DNA of 64,000 nt. Source: Oscillospiraceae bacterium. Its GTDB lineage: Bacteria; Bacillota; Clostridia; Oscillospirales; Ruminococcaceae. Positions 24,510-32,320 of the stretch are shown here, in pieces. Position numbers and translations under genes: made by a program. The stretch covers positions 1-64,000 of the forward strand of contig WRKM01000006.1 of the NCBI GenBank assembly GCA_009778065.1, written 5' to 3'. Below the pieces are notes generated by a model, which saw only the letters and a list, made by a program, of their open reading frames with translations, searched no databases and was not told the DNA's origin. Numbering within the stretch: the first letter of the stretch is position 1; the number at the start of each line of letters is the position of its first letter.

Positions 24510-25946
24510 ATGAAAATCGGATTTTTGAGCATGGACCACCTGCGCGATTGGACGGGGATTACCCGTCTCATCGACCGAATCGCCGCTGAAATGGTTCGGC
24601 GCGGTCACAGCGTCGTCATAATAGCCCGTGATTTTAAAGCCTCGGCTAAAATCCCCGTGTCGATGCTCGATTATCCCCATGAGCTTATCAGAATAGACAT
24701 AAACAGCCCGAAGGCGCGGGAGGAATCACGCGAGAAAATCTCAGCTTCCGATATACAAGTCTGCGCCGTATCAATAGGAGACAGCAGTTTACCGCAGGTC
24801 AGCGCAATCTTCAAAGGGAGCGTCATACCTTATGTCTTAGGCGAGCCTTTTGACCCCCGTGTTCTGATTTATCAGCGGGGAAACCCTTATGTTCATTTCG
24901 GTGCGTTATACTCTGCCGATGCGGTTCAGGTGTTGTTATCACGGTATCTGCCCTATTATCCCGAGGTTTTGCGGCGGCGTGCCTTCGTCATAGGAAACCC
25001 TGTTCATCCGCCGTCAGACGTGGATTTTAAGGCGCGTAGGGAAAAAACGATACGCACAATAGTCTCAGTCGGACGTTTTAACGAAGACGATAAGCGGTTT
25101 TCACTGCTCATTCGCGCGTTCGCCCTGCTGTATAAGGATTTTCCCGATTGGCGGTTAAAATTAGTGGGAGACGGTCAGTTTTGGGAATACTATCATATAA
25201 TGGCGGAACAGCTCGGTATAAAAAAGGTTGTTATCTTCACGGGCGGAGTTCCCGACCCTGATAAGCATTATGCGGATTCGGACATATTCTGTCTGCCCTC
25301 TCGTGCGGAGGGGTTTCCGATGGTTTTGACAGAAGCGGCGGCTCACGCTCTGCCGCTCGCGGGGTATCGGACTTGTATGGCTTTAGATGTACTTATCGAG
25401 CCTGATATGGGCGTACTCGCCGAAGCGGAGCCGATTTCTGAAACTGAGGAAAGCGACACACCGCAGGCATTAGCGGATAAGCTACGCTCTTTAATGGAGC
25501 TTTCTCCCGAAGAACGCGAAAAAATCGGAAAACGAGTGCAGGAAAAGCTACAGTCAGACCACGGCGAAAGCATTGTTTTCGATAAATGGGAAGAGCTTCT
25601 GAGCGATGTTTGCAAAAAAGTCAGTACCACGGGGAAAACCGCACTCGAACGTATAAGCGAGGATTTTACCATGAACGGTATAAACAGCATACCGCCTGAA
25701 TGGGACGGACTCACCCCCGACAGCCCTGTCTGGACGGACGAGACTCTCTCGGCGGCGGCTCGTTTTCTGAATAAACCCGAAGGCTCGGAAGAATCGGGCG
25801 TGAATGAGCAGGACGCGAGCGAAAGCGAATTGCTTCGCCTTCGTTGCGAAATCGCAGGGTTAAAGCGTGATTACGCCACGCTTGAAAAAAAATACGCATC
25901 CCTTTTAGGGCAGTTTCAAGCCGCGGCAGGCAGAAGAAGGAAATAA
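24510..25946 (+). CDS. GT4-type glycosyltransferase with C-terminal coiled coil
   Basis: A 478-residue protein. The N-terminal half shows the GT-B start GFLSMDHLRDWTGITRLID; the C-terminal Rossmann domain has SVGRFNEDDKRFSLLIRAF and the donor-site motif PSRAEGFPMVLTEAAAHALP with the EX7E pair. The last ~90 residues form a charged linker and a heptad-like coiled coil (about 430-470). It would transfer a sugar from a nucleotide donor in the cytoplasm, for a surface glycan. The gene is followed closely by a surface protein, which could be a target, but that is only suggested by position. Confidence 0.85.
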   Translation: MKIGFLSMDHLRDWTGITRLIDRIAAEMVRRGHSVVIIARDFKASAKIPVSMLDYPHELIRIDINSPKAREESREKISASDIQVCAVSIGDSSLPQVSAIFKGSVIPYVLGEPFDPRVLIYQRGNPYVHFGALYSADAVQVLLSRYLPYYPEVLRRRAFVIGNPVHPPSDVDFKARREKTIRTIVSVGRFNEDDKRFSLLIRAFALLYKDFPDWRLKLVGDGQFWEYYHIMAEQLGIKKVVIFTGGVPDPDKHYADSDIFCLPSRAEGFPMVLTEAAAHALPLAGYRTCMALDVLIEPDMGVLAEAEPISETEESDTPQALADKLRSLMELSPEEREKIGKRVQEKLQSDHGESIVFDKWEELLSDVCKKVSTTGKTALERISEDFTMNGINSIPPEWDGLTPDSPVWTDETLSAAARFLNKPEGSEESGVNEQDASESELLRLRCEIAGLKRDYATLEKKYASLLGQFQAAAGRRRK

Positions 25947-25990
25947 TATGCACTTTACGTGCTTTTATGTCAAAAGCAACTTAAAATTTT

Positions 25991-27916
25991 TTGGAGGTAA
26001 ACATGAACAGAGAGCAAAAACGAAAAACAAGAAAATCGCGGCATCGCGCCTTGGCTTTTCTTGTCGCGGGAGCAATCGCGGCGGGAAATATTAATACAAT
26101 GCATGTCGCCGCGGCTGACCCGGCAGGTGACCTGACAATCACAGGCGGATATGGTGGTACGGGCGATTCCGGTAACTATGGTGGAAACGGTTCGGTAATT
26201 TATACACTTTCCGAACCGGGCGATTGGACTATCGTTAAAGGGCTTGGGAGTTATTTTGGTGAGGGAGGTGAAGCGAGCGTTATAACAACCGGAAATGTTA
26301 CACTAAACAGCCTCACATTAATAGGCGGGGACGCCCCGAGTGGCGCAAACGCCGGTGATGCAATCTTCAAAGCGGGAAAATTAGATGCGAAATCAATTAC
26401 ATTAACCGCCGGAACAAAAACGGGAGGCGGTTCGGCAGGTTCTGTTTCGTTCGTTGTCGACACGTTAGTAGCGGGTAAGGGTTACAGTTTTGACAGAAGC
26501 GGGGTTGTGCCGTATATAAATGACGGCTATGAATTTAACCTTACCGGAGTAGGAGACGGCGATACACTGCTGACGAGTAGTAATCCTATGCCTTCATCGT
26601 TTGGTAATATATCTTTCACAAACTTTGAAAACAGTACGCTTGATGATGGCGATACTATAACATTGATAAACTTATACAGCGGCGTTTATTACTCCGATAT
26701 GTATATCGATATTGGCGATTGTAAGAAAATGGAGTTTTGGTCTGACGGCGCATTGAAGGCAAAGCTGATAATAGACCATACCCCCGGAGCGGAGGCGACC
26801 TGTATAACAGACCAGGTCTGTACGGAGTGCGGCGAAATCTTAGATGAAAAATTAGGGCATGACTTACCCTCGGCATGGACGTTAAGAACAAGGTCTACCT
26901 GTATCGTAAGGGGAATAGAATTTAAAGAATGCAGTCGTTGTGATTTTGAAGACACGCAGTATATTAATCTTGTAGACCATTCATGGGGCGAGTGGGTTTT
27001 GACGAAGTCTCCGACCACAACAGCAGAGGGTGAAGAAACACGAACCTGTTCCGTCTGCACTATGCAGGAACAACGCAGTGTTGATAGATTACGCGGCGGC
27101 GGCGGTGACGGCGGCGGCGGTGACGGCGGCGGCGGCGGCGGTGACGGCGGCGGCGGCGGCGGTGACGGCGGCGGCGGCGGCGGTGACGGCGGCGGCGGTG
27201 ACGGCGGCGGCGGCGGTGACGGCGGCGGCGGCGGCGACGGCGGTGGCGGTACCGGCGGCGGCGACGGTGGTGGCGGCGGCGGAACTATAGATATTTCGCT
27301 CGTTGAAGAAGCGTTAAAAGATGACAATCCGAGGATTTATCTTGACGATGATTCCGGTACAATCATCACCGAAGAAATATTACAGATGATAAAAGACCAA
27401 GACAAACCCGTAGAATTTGTACTGCCCGACGGCACAATCGTGATTATAGACCCCGATAAAATCACAGACGCCGCACGCAGTATCGACATCAGAGTTATCA
27501 TCGTGGTTGAGGCGGCTTTTATCGAGGGACTGAATATTCCCGATAACTCTATTTTGATTACACCGATGACAAAGGGCGAATTCGGATTTGAGATTCAGTA
27601 TGTTATTTCAGCGGCGCAAATTGCCGCGGCAGGACTTACAGGCTATGAAATAATGATGTTTTACATCAACGACCAAAACGAATACACCTATCTCGGCATA
27701 CTCGATTATAACGAAGACGGCTCGGTAACGGTTGCGATAAGCTCGGCTTCTCACTATCTGCTGACCAAAGAGCCGCCCGAAGGTTTTGTATTCGCCGAAG
27801 AGAGTGATTCTTCTGAAAGAAATCCCGGTACGGGATTAACCCTTCTCGGCTTTACAGGTCTCTCTCTTGCCTGTGGTATGGCGGTAATAAGCAGAAAAAG
27901 AAAACAGAGCGTGTAA
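25991..27916 (+). CDS. Gly-rich cell-wall surface protein with NPGTG sorting signal
   Basis: A 641-residue exported protein. Parts in order: a signal peptide (about 1-40, ending HVAAA), a Gly/Asn-rich beta region, a Cys-rich part with several CxxC pairs (about 265-355) like the zinc-ribbon-like repeats of BspA-type proteins, a Gly/Asp low-complexity tract (about 368-432), another folded domain, and a C-terminal sorting signal NPGTG (611-615) with a hydrophobic segment and RKRK tail. Sortase should attach it to peptidoglycan; no sortase is in this window. A GGAGG site precedes the ATG. No enzymatic function is visible. Confidence 0.8.
   Translation: MEVNMNREQKRKTRKSRHRALAFLVAGAIAAGNINTMHVAAADPAGDLTITGGYGGTGDSGNYGGNGSVIYTLSEPGDWTIVKGLGSYFGEGGEASVITTGNVTLNSLTLIGGDAPSGANAGDAIFKAGKLDAKSITLTAGTKTGGGSAGSVSFVVDTLVAGKGYSFDRSGVVPYINDGYEFNLTGVGDGDTLLTSSNPMPSSFGNISFTNFENSTLDDGDTITLINLYSGVYYSDMYIDIGDCKKMEFWSDGALKAKLIIDHTPGAEATCITDQVCTECGEILDEKLGHDLPSAWTLRTRSTCIVRGIEFKECSRCDFEDTQYINLVDHSWGEWVLTKSPTTTAEGEETRTCSVCTMQEQRSVDRLRGGGGDGGGGDGGGGGGDGGGGGGDGGGGGGDGGGGDGGGGGDGGGGGDGGGGTGGGDGGGGGGTIDISLVEEALKDDNPRIYLDDDSGTIITEEILQMIKDQDKPVEFVLPDGTIVIIDPDKITDAARSIDIRVIIVVEAAFIEGLNIPDNSILITPMTKGEFGFEIQYVISAAQIAAAGLTGYEIMMFYINDQNEYTYLGILDYNEDGSVTVAISSASHYLLTKEPPEGFVFAEESDSSERNPGTGLTLLGFTGLSLACGMAVISRKRKQSV
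27091..27285 (+). repeat. GGCGGCGGTGAC tandem repeats encoding the Gly/Asp tract
   Basis: Imperfect tandem repeats of GGC and GGT triplets broken by GAC encode GGGGDGGG-type units inside the surface protein. All changes are in multiples of three, so slippage would alter tract length without a frameshift. The tract is probably a flexible spacer between the Cys-rich part and the wall-proximal domain. Confidence 0.85.
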
Positions 27917-27924
27917 AAAAACTA

Positions 27925-27953
27925 TTGACAAGAGATAATTTATTTGATATAAG
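27925..27953 (+). promoter_or_regulatory. orphan promoter after the surface protein gene
   Basis: TTGACA, 17 bases, TATAAG on the plus strand. Only about 65 bases separate its start point from a terminator-like hairpin, with no ORF between. Confidence 0.65.
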
Positions 27954-27959
27954 CGACAG

Positions 27960-28025
27960 AGCAGTCGCACACAGAAAGTAAAAGAATTTAGCCGCTCGCT
28001 TGAGACGCAGGGCGGCTATTTCCTT
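27960..28025 (+). ncRNA. candidate small RNA of about 65 nt
   Basis: The transcript predicted from the promoter at 27925 would begin near 27960 (AGCAGTCGC) and end at the hairpin 27989-28018 with its pyrimidine-rich tail. I recognise no known RNA family. It may be only the tail of the upstream gene region, or a leader for hicAB that usually terminates. Confidence 0.35.
27989..28018 (+). terminator. terminator-like hairpin
   Basis: TAGCCGC (27989-27995) pairs with GCGGCTA (28012-28018) around a 16-base loop, followed by TTTCCTTTATTTA. It could end both the surface protein transcript and the orphan promoter transcript. Confidence 0.6.
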
Positions 28026-28055
28026 TATTTACGGAAAAATAATTTCCGAAAACGC

Positions 28056-28085
28056 TTGACGTTATATATGACGTTATGATATAAT
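28056..28085 (+). promoter_or_regulatory. hicAB promoter with repeat operator
   Basis: TTGACG, 18 bases, TATAAT. The spacer region carries the 8-base unit GACGTTAT twice (28058-28065 and 28070-28077). HicB-type antitoxins repress their own promoter through a DNA-binding domain, so this repeat is a candidate operator. Confidence 0.6.
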
Positions 28086-28110
28086 AAAAATAAAGCGGGG
28101 TGTTTAAGGT

Positions 28111-28353
28111 TTGAGCAAAAAGGAAAAACAACTGCAAGCTATCAGAAATAATCCGACAAACGTGCGGTTTGACGTACTTAGAAGCATACTTTTAGATTAT
28201 GACTTCATCGAAACAAAGCCGGGAAGCGGCTCAAGCCACTATACTTACCACAGAGGGGTTTTTAGAATTACTATTCCTAAAAAGCACCCTATAAACGCAA
28301 TCTACGTAAAACGAGTAACACAAATAATAGACAAATTGGAGGCAGAAGAATGA
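28111..28353 (+). CDS. hicA: HicA-family mRNA interferase toxin
   Basis: An 80-residue protein with the HicA double-stranded-RNA-binding-like fold: a short GSGSSHYTYHRG segment contains the expected catalytic His (His43), followed by ITIPKKHPINAIYVKRV. HicA cleaves mRNA and stops growth until neutralised by HicB. The start is a TTG with only a weak site before it, which would keep toxin output low. Its stop overlaps the hicB start (ATGA). Confidence 0.85.
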   Translation: MSKKEKQLQAIRNNPTNVRFDVLRSILLDYDFIETKPGSGSSHYTYHRGVFRITIPKKHPINAIYVKRVTQIIDKLEAEE

Positions 28354-28724
28354 AAGACTTAAAATATTACATGGCTCTAAAATATCCTTTCGTCTTAGAG
28401 CAGGACAAAGACGGCAGTCACTTCATTGAATACCCTGATTTGCCGGGATGTATGAGTTGCGGCGCGAGTGTTGAGGAAGTTTTAGAAATGGGTGAAGATG
28501 CAAAGAAGTGTTGGCTTAATTCGGCTTTGCAAGCCGGCGATTTTATCCCCGAACCAAAAGCCGTTTCCGATTTTCCCGATAATTTCAAACTTCGGCTTCC
28601 TAAGACCCTGTATAAACAACTCTCGATAAATGCAAGTGCCGAGGGTGTTTCTATGAATCAATACTGCCTGTATCTTCTGTCCGGCAGTGTAAATAACAGC
28701 GCGAGTAAAGGTATAAACGCTTGA
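28350..28724 (+). CDS. hicB: HicB-family antitoxin
   Basis: A 124-residue antitoxin. The N-terminal part (about 1-65) is the degenerate RNase H-like HicB domain, with FIEYPDLPGCMSCG; the C-terminal part (about 75-115) is a ribbon-helix-helix with FKLRLPKTLYKQL, which would bind the hicAB promoter. It neutralises HicA by direct binding. Toxin first and antitoxin second is the usual hicAB order. Confidence 0.88.
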   Translation: MKDLKYYMALKYPFVLEQDKDGSHFIEYPDLPGCMSCGASVEEVLEMGEDAKKCWLNSALQAGDFIPEPKAVSDFPDNFKLRLPKTLYKQLSINASAEGVSMNQYCLYLLSGSVNNSASKGINA

Positions 28725-28727
28725 ATA

Positions 28728-28755
28728 AAATGGGTGGTTACAGAACCACCCATTT
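28728..28755. terminator. bidirectional terminator between hicB and the AlbA_2 gene
   Basis: A perfect 12-bp stem, AAATGGGTGGTT and AACCACCCATTT, with loop ACAG. T-rich sequence follows on both strands. It overlaps the last codons of the minus-strand gene. Confidence 0.85.
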
Positions 28756-30264
28756 ACCGTTTTTATCGGCACCTTCGCGTTTAATTTTGCCTAATTTTTT
28801 CAAGTCACTTATATTTGATTCAACCCTGCGTTTTGTAATACCTACAATATCTGCTATTTCTTGAGCAGTAACAGCCCCATTTTCGACCATCAAATCAAGA
28901 ATTTTCTGTTGTTTTTCATTTACACCGACGTTTACACCGATGTTAATTTCATTTACACCGACGCTAATTTCATTTACACCGACGTTTACACCGACGCTAA
29001 TATTATTTACAGGGACATTTACAGGGACATCAATCTCATTTACACCGACGCTAATTTCATTTACAGGGACATTTACAGTATCATTTACAGTATCATCGCC
29101 CTTATTTACAGTATCATTGTCACCGTTTACAGTGTCATTTTCTTCCAAAACAACTCTTTTATGAGTATAAAAACAAACTCGAAAGCCGTCTACGGTTACG
29201 TCAAATTCCGGCTCCGGTAATCCGACCGCTACGCAAGCCGCCTTAATTTTCTCGATTCCGCGTCCCCACGCCTCAATCTGCCCCGAACGGAAAAACACAT
29301 TCGCAATCAGCGGATTGTACGGTTGCGATTTATGAGCATTCTGCAAATCCTTTTCGGTAATTCCTACAGGGAATCTTGCGGAATTGTAAATGCAAACTTT
29401 GTCATCAAAAACCCGAATTTGAATCGGATTTCCCGTTTCATACGAGCGATGAACCACTGCATTCAAAATCGCCTCGCGCAAGGCGTCACGCGGCATTGGG
29501 TAATGGTCTACCCGCTGAATCCCCTCATAGTGAATTAAGCCTTTGAAATATTTCGTGTAAATTAAATCCATAACCTTATCGGGAATTGTCAGAATAGGAC
29601 CGCCTATTTCGTCTTGATAAATCAAGTCTGCCGCTGTTTTAAAATACCCGATTTTCACGTAACAGCCAAGACACCAGTTTTCGGGTTCGTGGTGGAAAAG
29701 CAACACGCCCGCCTTGAGCAGATAGTCGCCCTCTGTCAGCTTCAAAGCCTTGAAAAGCTCTTCATCACTCATATTCACATCTTCTTTGGCAAGCCGACCG
29801 CTTGCTATTGCTTTTTTGCGGAAAATGTCGAAAGTATCATGATAAAATTCACTCGCCTTTATTCGCGGAACAGGAACACTGTCCCATGTTTTGCCGTATT
29901 TGCCGAGTAAAAGTTCATCTAACGGAAAGCCGGTCAATTCTTGATTTGTGCTTCCCGACCTGTAATAATATCTGCCGCGGTAACTGATTGCATTATGCTG
30001 TACAGGAATACTAATCGTTATATATTCTTTACCGGACTGCTTTAAATCACGGACTATATTCACATCGGCGATTATGCCCATAGTAGTGCGTATTTTGTTG
30101 GGAAGCTCTTCTAATAACTTTTTTGCATCGGAAAGCCCGACAATCTCGCCCTTGTCGTTACGCCCAATCTCAAGAACGCCGCCCTGCGCGTTTGCAAAGC
30201 CGCAAATCCATTTCAAATGCTCGTCACGCCACGATTCTTTCCACTCGATTTTTTGGTTTTCCAT
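28738..30264 (-). CDS. AlbA_2/Schlafen-like ATP-binding protein with VN-repeat linker
   Basis: About 508 residues. The N-terminal AlbA_2 (Schlafen-like) domain includes GGVLEIGRNDKGEIVGL; a GHKL-type ATP-binding domain follows with REAILNAVVHRSYETGNP and AWGRGIEKI; a winged helix closes the protein. Between the last two lies a low-complexity stretch of VN-x-x units such as VNDTVN, VPVN and GVNEISVGVN. I chose the ATG at 30264 because GAGG is five bases before it. The family is annotated as a transcriptional regulator or helicase-related; its true role is unknown. A related gene is at 52315-53733. Confidence 0.82.
   Translation of the reverse strand: MENQKIEWKESWRDEHLKWICGFANAQGGVLEIGRNDKGEIVGLSDAKKLLEELPNKIRTTMGIIADVNIVRDLKQSGKEYITISIPVQHNAISYRGRYYYRSGSTNQELTGFPLDELLLGKYGKTWDSVPVPRIKASEFYHDTFDIFRKKAIASGRLAKEDVNMSDEELFKALKLTEGDYLLKAGVLLFHHEPENWCLGCYVKIGYFKTAADLIYQDEIGGPILTIPDKVMDLIYTKYFKGLIHYEGIQRVDHYPMPRDALREAILNAVVHRSYETGNPIQIRVFDDKVCIYNSARFPVGITEKDLQNAHKSQPYNPLIANVFFRSGQIEAWGRGIEKIKAACVAVGLPEPEFDVTVDGFRVCFYTHKRVVLEENDTVNGDNDTVNKGDDTVNDTVNVPVNEISVGVNEIDVPVNVPVNNISVGVNVGVNEISVGVNEINIGVNVGVNEKQQKILDLMVENGAVTAQEIADIVGITKRRVESNISDLKKLGKIKREGADKNGKWVVL
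28919..29147 (-). repeat. 12-nt and multiple-of-12-nt tandem repeats in the AlbA_2 gene
   Basis: On the plus strand the unit TTTACACCGACG or TTTACAGGGACA recurs at spacings of 12 or multiples of 12. It encodes the VN-x-x linker. The frame is kept by every unit, so recombination would only change linker length. Confidence 0.85.
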
Positions 30265-30294
30265 TATTACCTCAATCATGCTCTTTACCTATTT

Positions 30295-30323
30295 ATTTTA
30301 TCACTGCCTAAAGGAAATGTCAA
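30295..30323 (-). promoter_or_regulatory. promoter for the AlbA_2 gene
   Basis: TTGACA, 17 bases, TAAAAT on the minus strand, about 30 bases before the ATG at 30264. Confidence 0.75.
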
Positions 30324-30386
30324 GAAAATGTTCAAAAAGTCAACTACGGAAATTCGTAAATTGTTGAAATATTTTCGAGAAAACTA

Positions 30387-30415
30387 TTGACAACATCGGA
30401 ATCTTATGATATAAT
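30387..30415 (+). promoter_or_regulatory. consensus promoter of the rplJ-rplL operon
   Basis: TTGACA, 17 bases, TATAAT on the plus strand, giving a leader of about 255 bases before rplJ. Confidence 0.9.
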
Positions 30416-30421
30416 TTCTTG

Positions 30422-30660
30422 TGTTGGTCTTATGCCGAGCGTGTGAGAAAACGCAAAAGGTTTAAAAGATGAACAAAAGCTGTTCTAAAGACAGCAGGTA
30501 CGCGCCTTTCCTTTTATGGAATAAAGTGCGTTTAAAAACCGCCTGCCGAGGAATGGGACTATACGTATTTTATATACCTTTGTCCTTTTTCCTTATAGCA
30601 GGGAAAGAGGGCTTTCCTTTTTCTCTGCTGAAAGGTTCATTTATATGAATAGCAATAATA
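30422..30660 (+). ncRNA. ribosomal protein L10 leader
   Basis: The leader carries the conserved L10-binding halves AAAGACAGCAGGTACG near 30487-30502 and CCTGCCGAGG at 30542-30551, as in Firmicutes L10 leaders. An AGCAG...CTGCT hairpin with inner GGAAAG/CTTTCC pairing lies at 30597-30629. L10 or the L10-L12 complex binds such leaders to repress the operon. The hairpin lacks a strong T run, so control by attenuation is less certain than binding. It accounts for the gene-free stretch 30265-30678. Confidence 0.8.
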
Positions 30661-30678
30661 AAGAATAGGAGGAACGAT

Positions 30679-31185
30679 ATGCCGAGTAACAAGATTTTAA
30701 ACGAAAAAGAAAAGTTTGTAGACGAACTCGTCGAAAAACTTAAAAAATCAGTCTGCGGCGTCATGGTTGATTATAAGGGAATAAACGTAGCAAGTGATAC
30801 AAAACTGCGTAAGTCCCTTCGTGACGAAGGCGTTGACTATTTCGTGGTCAAGAATACCCTTTTAAAACGCGCGCTTGAAAAAGCGGGTATAGAAGGGCTT
30901 GACGAGTATCTTAAAGGTCCTACTGCAATCGGACTTTGCGAGAGCGACCTGATTACCGCGCCGAAACTGTTGCACAAGCAGGTAGAAGCGTCAAAGGGAA
31001 CGTATAAAATCAAAGCGGGCTTCATGGACGGCGCGGCGGTCAGTGCCGAGCTTATTGAAGAATACGCTAAACTTCCGAGCAAGGAAGAACTCGTAGCAAA
31101 ACTGCTGTTTATGTTGCAGTCACCAATGCAAAGAATGGCAATCGCGATAAGCGAAATCGCAAAAAAAGAAGAAGGCGCGGCATAA
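30679..31185 (+). CDS. rplJ: 50S ribosomal protein L10
   Basis: A 168-residue L10 matching the family throughout: VDELVEKLKKSVCGVMVDYKG, FVVKNTLLKRAL and GPTAIGLCESD are visible. L10 anchors L12 dimers on the ribosome stalk. It follows its autoregulatory leader and has an AGGAGG site. Confidence 0.97.
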   Translation: MPSNKILNEKEKFVDELVEKLKKSVCGVMVDYKGINVASDTKLRKSLRDEGVDYFVVKNTLLKRALEKAGIEGLDEYLKGPTAIGLCESDLITAPKLLHKQVEASKGTYKIKAGFMDGAAVSAELIEEYAKLPSKEELVAKLLFMLQSPMQRMAIAISEIAKKEEGAA

Positions 31186-31275
31186 ACGCCGTAATAGTTT
31201 TTAACCCGACAGCCAATCAAAACAGCGTTTTTGAAATAAACAGGCTGACGGAATCGTAAAAGGAGGAAAATAAAA

Positions 31276-31650
31276 ATGGCATCAGAAAAAATTACTGCTA
31301 TGGTAGAAGAGGTAAAGGCTCTGACGGTTTTAGAGCTTAATGAGTTAGTAAAGGCACTCGAAGAAGAATTCGGCGTATCTGCGGCGGCTATGGTTTCAGC
31401 AGGTCCTGCGGCAGGAGCGGCAGCGGCGGCTGAAGAAAAAACCGAGTTCGACGTAATGCTTATGAGCTTCGGTGAAGCGAAAATGAACGTAATTAAGGCT
31501 GTTAAAGACCTCTGCGGTATGGGTCTTAAAGAAGCAAAAGACTTCGTAGAGTCTGCTCCTAAAGCTGTTAAAGAGGGCATTTCAAAGGCTGACGCGGAAG
31601 AACTCAAGAAAAAGCTTGAAGAAGCCGGCGCGACTGTTGAACTTAAATAA
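31276..31650 (+). CDS. rplL: 50S ribosomal protein L7/L12
   Basis: A 124-residue acidic stalk protein: an N-terminal dimerisation domain, an Ala/Gly-rich hinge (about 38-55) and a C-terminal factor-binding domain with [27 protein letters not shown] precedes the ATG, and a terminator follows the stop. Confidence 0.98.
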   Translation: MASEKITAMVEEVKALTVLELNELVKALEEEFGVSAAAMVSAGPAAGAAAAAEEKTEFDVMLMSFGEAKMNVIKAVKDLCGMGLKEAKDFVESAPKAVKEGISKADAEELKKKLEEAGATVELK

Positions 31651-31668
31651 GTTATTACCGACATAAAG

Positions 31669-31700
31669 GGTTGCCGTATAATTTGCGGCGACCTTTTTTT
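31669..31700 (+). terminator. rplL terminator
   Basis: GGTTGCCG (31669-31676) pairs with CGGCGACC (31686-31693, one G-U pair), followed by seven T residues. Confidence 0.9.
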
Positions 31701-31718
31701 GAGCTTTTTTTAAACCTG

Positions 31719-31747
31719 TTGACAAATAAACGATTTTAAACTATAAT
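31719..31747 (+). promoter_or_regulatory. consensus promoter for the hemerythrin gene
   Basis: TTGACA, 17 bases, TATAAT, 36 bases before the GTG start at 31783. Confidence 0.88.
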
Positions 31748-31782
31748 TAGTTTAATGTAAAAAATGACAGGAGGACAAAAAT

Positions 31783-32262
31783 GTGAAAAAGCCCGTACCT
31801 GAAAAAGAACCCCACCTCGAAGCCCCGCACACCGCACTGTTAAAGCATAATGTCTTTATCGTCTGGCGACCGGAGTATAATTTAGGCATACCGATTATAG
31901 ACGAACAGCACAGGGGTATCGTCACGACTATCAATTCCTTGTATTACGGAATGCAGAACAAATATGCGGCAGACATGCTTGTACCGATAATTGATATGGT
32001 TCATGATTATACGCATATTCATTTTCAAATCGAAGAAGGCTTTATCCGGAAATACCGCTTTCCACAAGCTGAAGCCCATCACGAAATGCACAGAGAGCTT
32101 ATAATGAGCTTGGCTCAGGTCGGCAGAAGAAGTATGTTAGACAAAGACCCCTATCAGTTTTTAGAATTTCTGAAAAAGTGGTGGATTGAACATATTTGTA
32201 ATGAAGATTTACTCTTCTTTAAGCATATTTCAAAACTGTCCTCAACAAATCACGGCATCTAA
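31783..32262 (+). CDS. bacteriohemerythrin
   Basis: A 159-residue four-helix protein that binds oxygen at a di-iron centre. Expected ligands are present: His43 (DEQH), His80 and Glu84 (HFQIEE), His99 and His103 (HHEMH), His137 and Asp142 (HICNED). In anaerobes such proteins are thought to sense or buffer oxygen or iron. The start is GTG, since the adjacent ATG is followed at once by TGA; AGGAGG lies upstream. It is transcribed on its own. Confidence 0.88.
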   Translation: MKKPVPEKEPHLEAPHTALLKHNVFIVWRPEYNLGIPIIDEQHRGIVTTINSLYYGMQNKYAADMLVPIIDMVHDYTHIHFQIEEGFIRKYRFPQAEAHHEMHRELIMSLAQVGRRSMLDKDPYQFLEFLKKWWIEHICNEDLLFFKHISKLSSTNHGI

Positions 32263-32320
32263 AAACACTTTACCCTACGACATACATAACTTTTTCTTAA
32301 TTTTTTATCGGGTTTCGATT

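Noticed and set aside
26689-27327. Minus-strand ORF encoding a proline-rich protein
   Set aside because: It is the antisense of the GGC/GGT repeats of the surface protein gene; the proline run follows from the repeat and there is no ribosome binding site.
28919-29147. Possible CRISPR array
   Set aside because: The repeats are 12-base coding units without spacers of constant length, inside an ORF, and no cas genes are near.
30837-31664. Long minus-strand ORF across rplJ and rplL
   Set aside because: Antisense to two ribosomal protein genes with strong codon bias, which opens the opposite frame; no start signal or family match.
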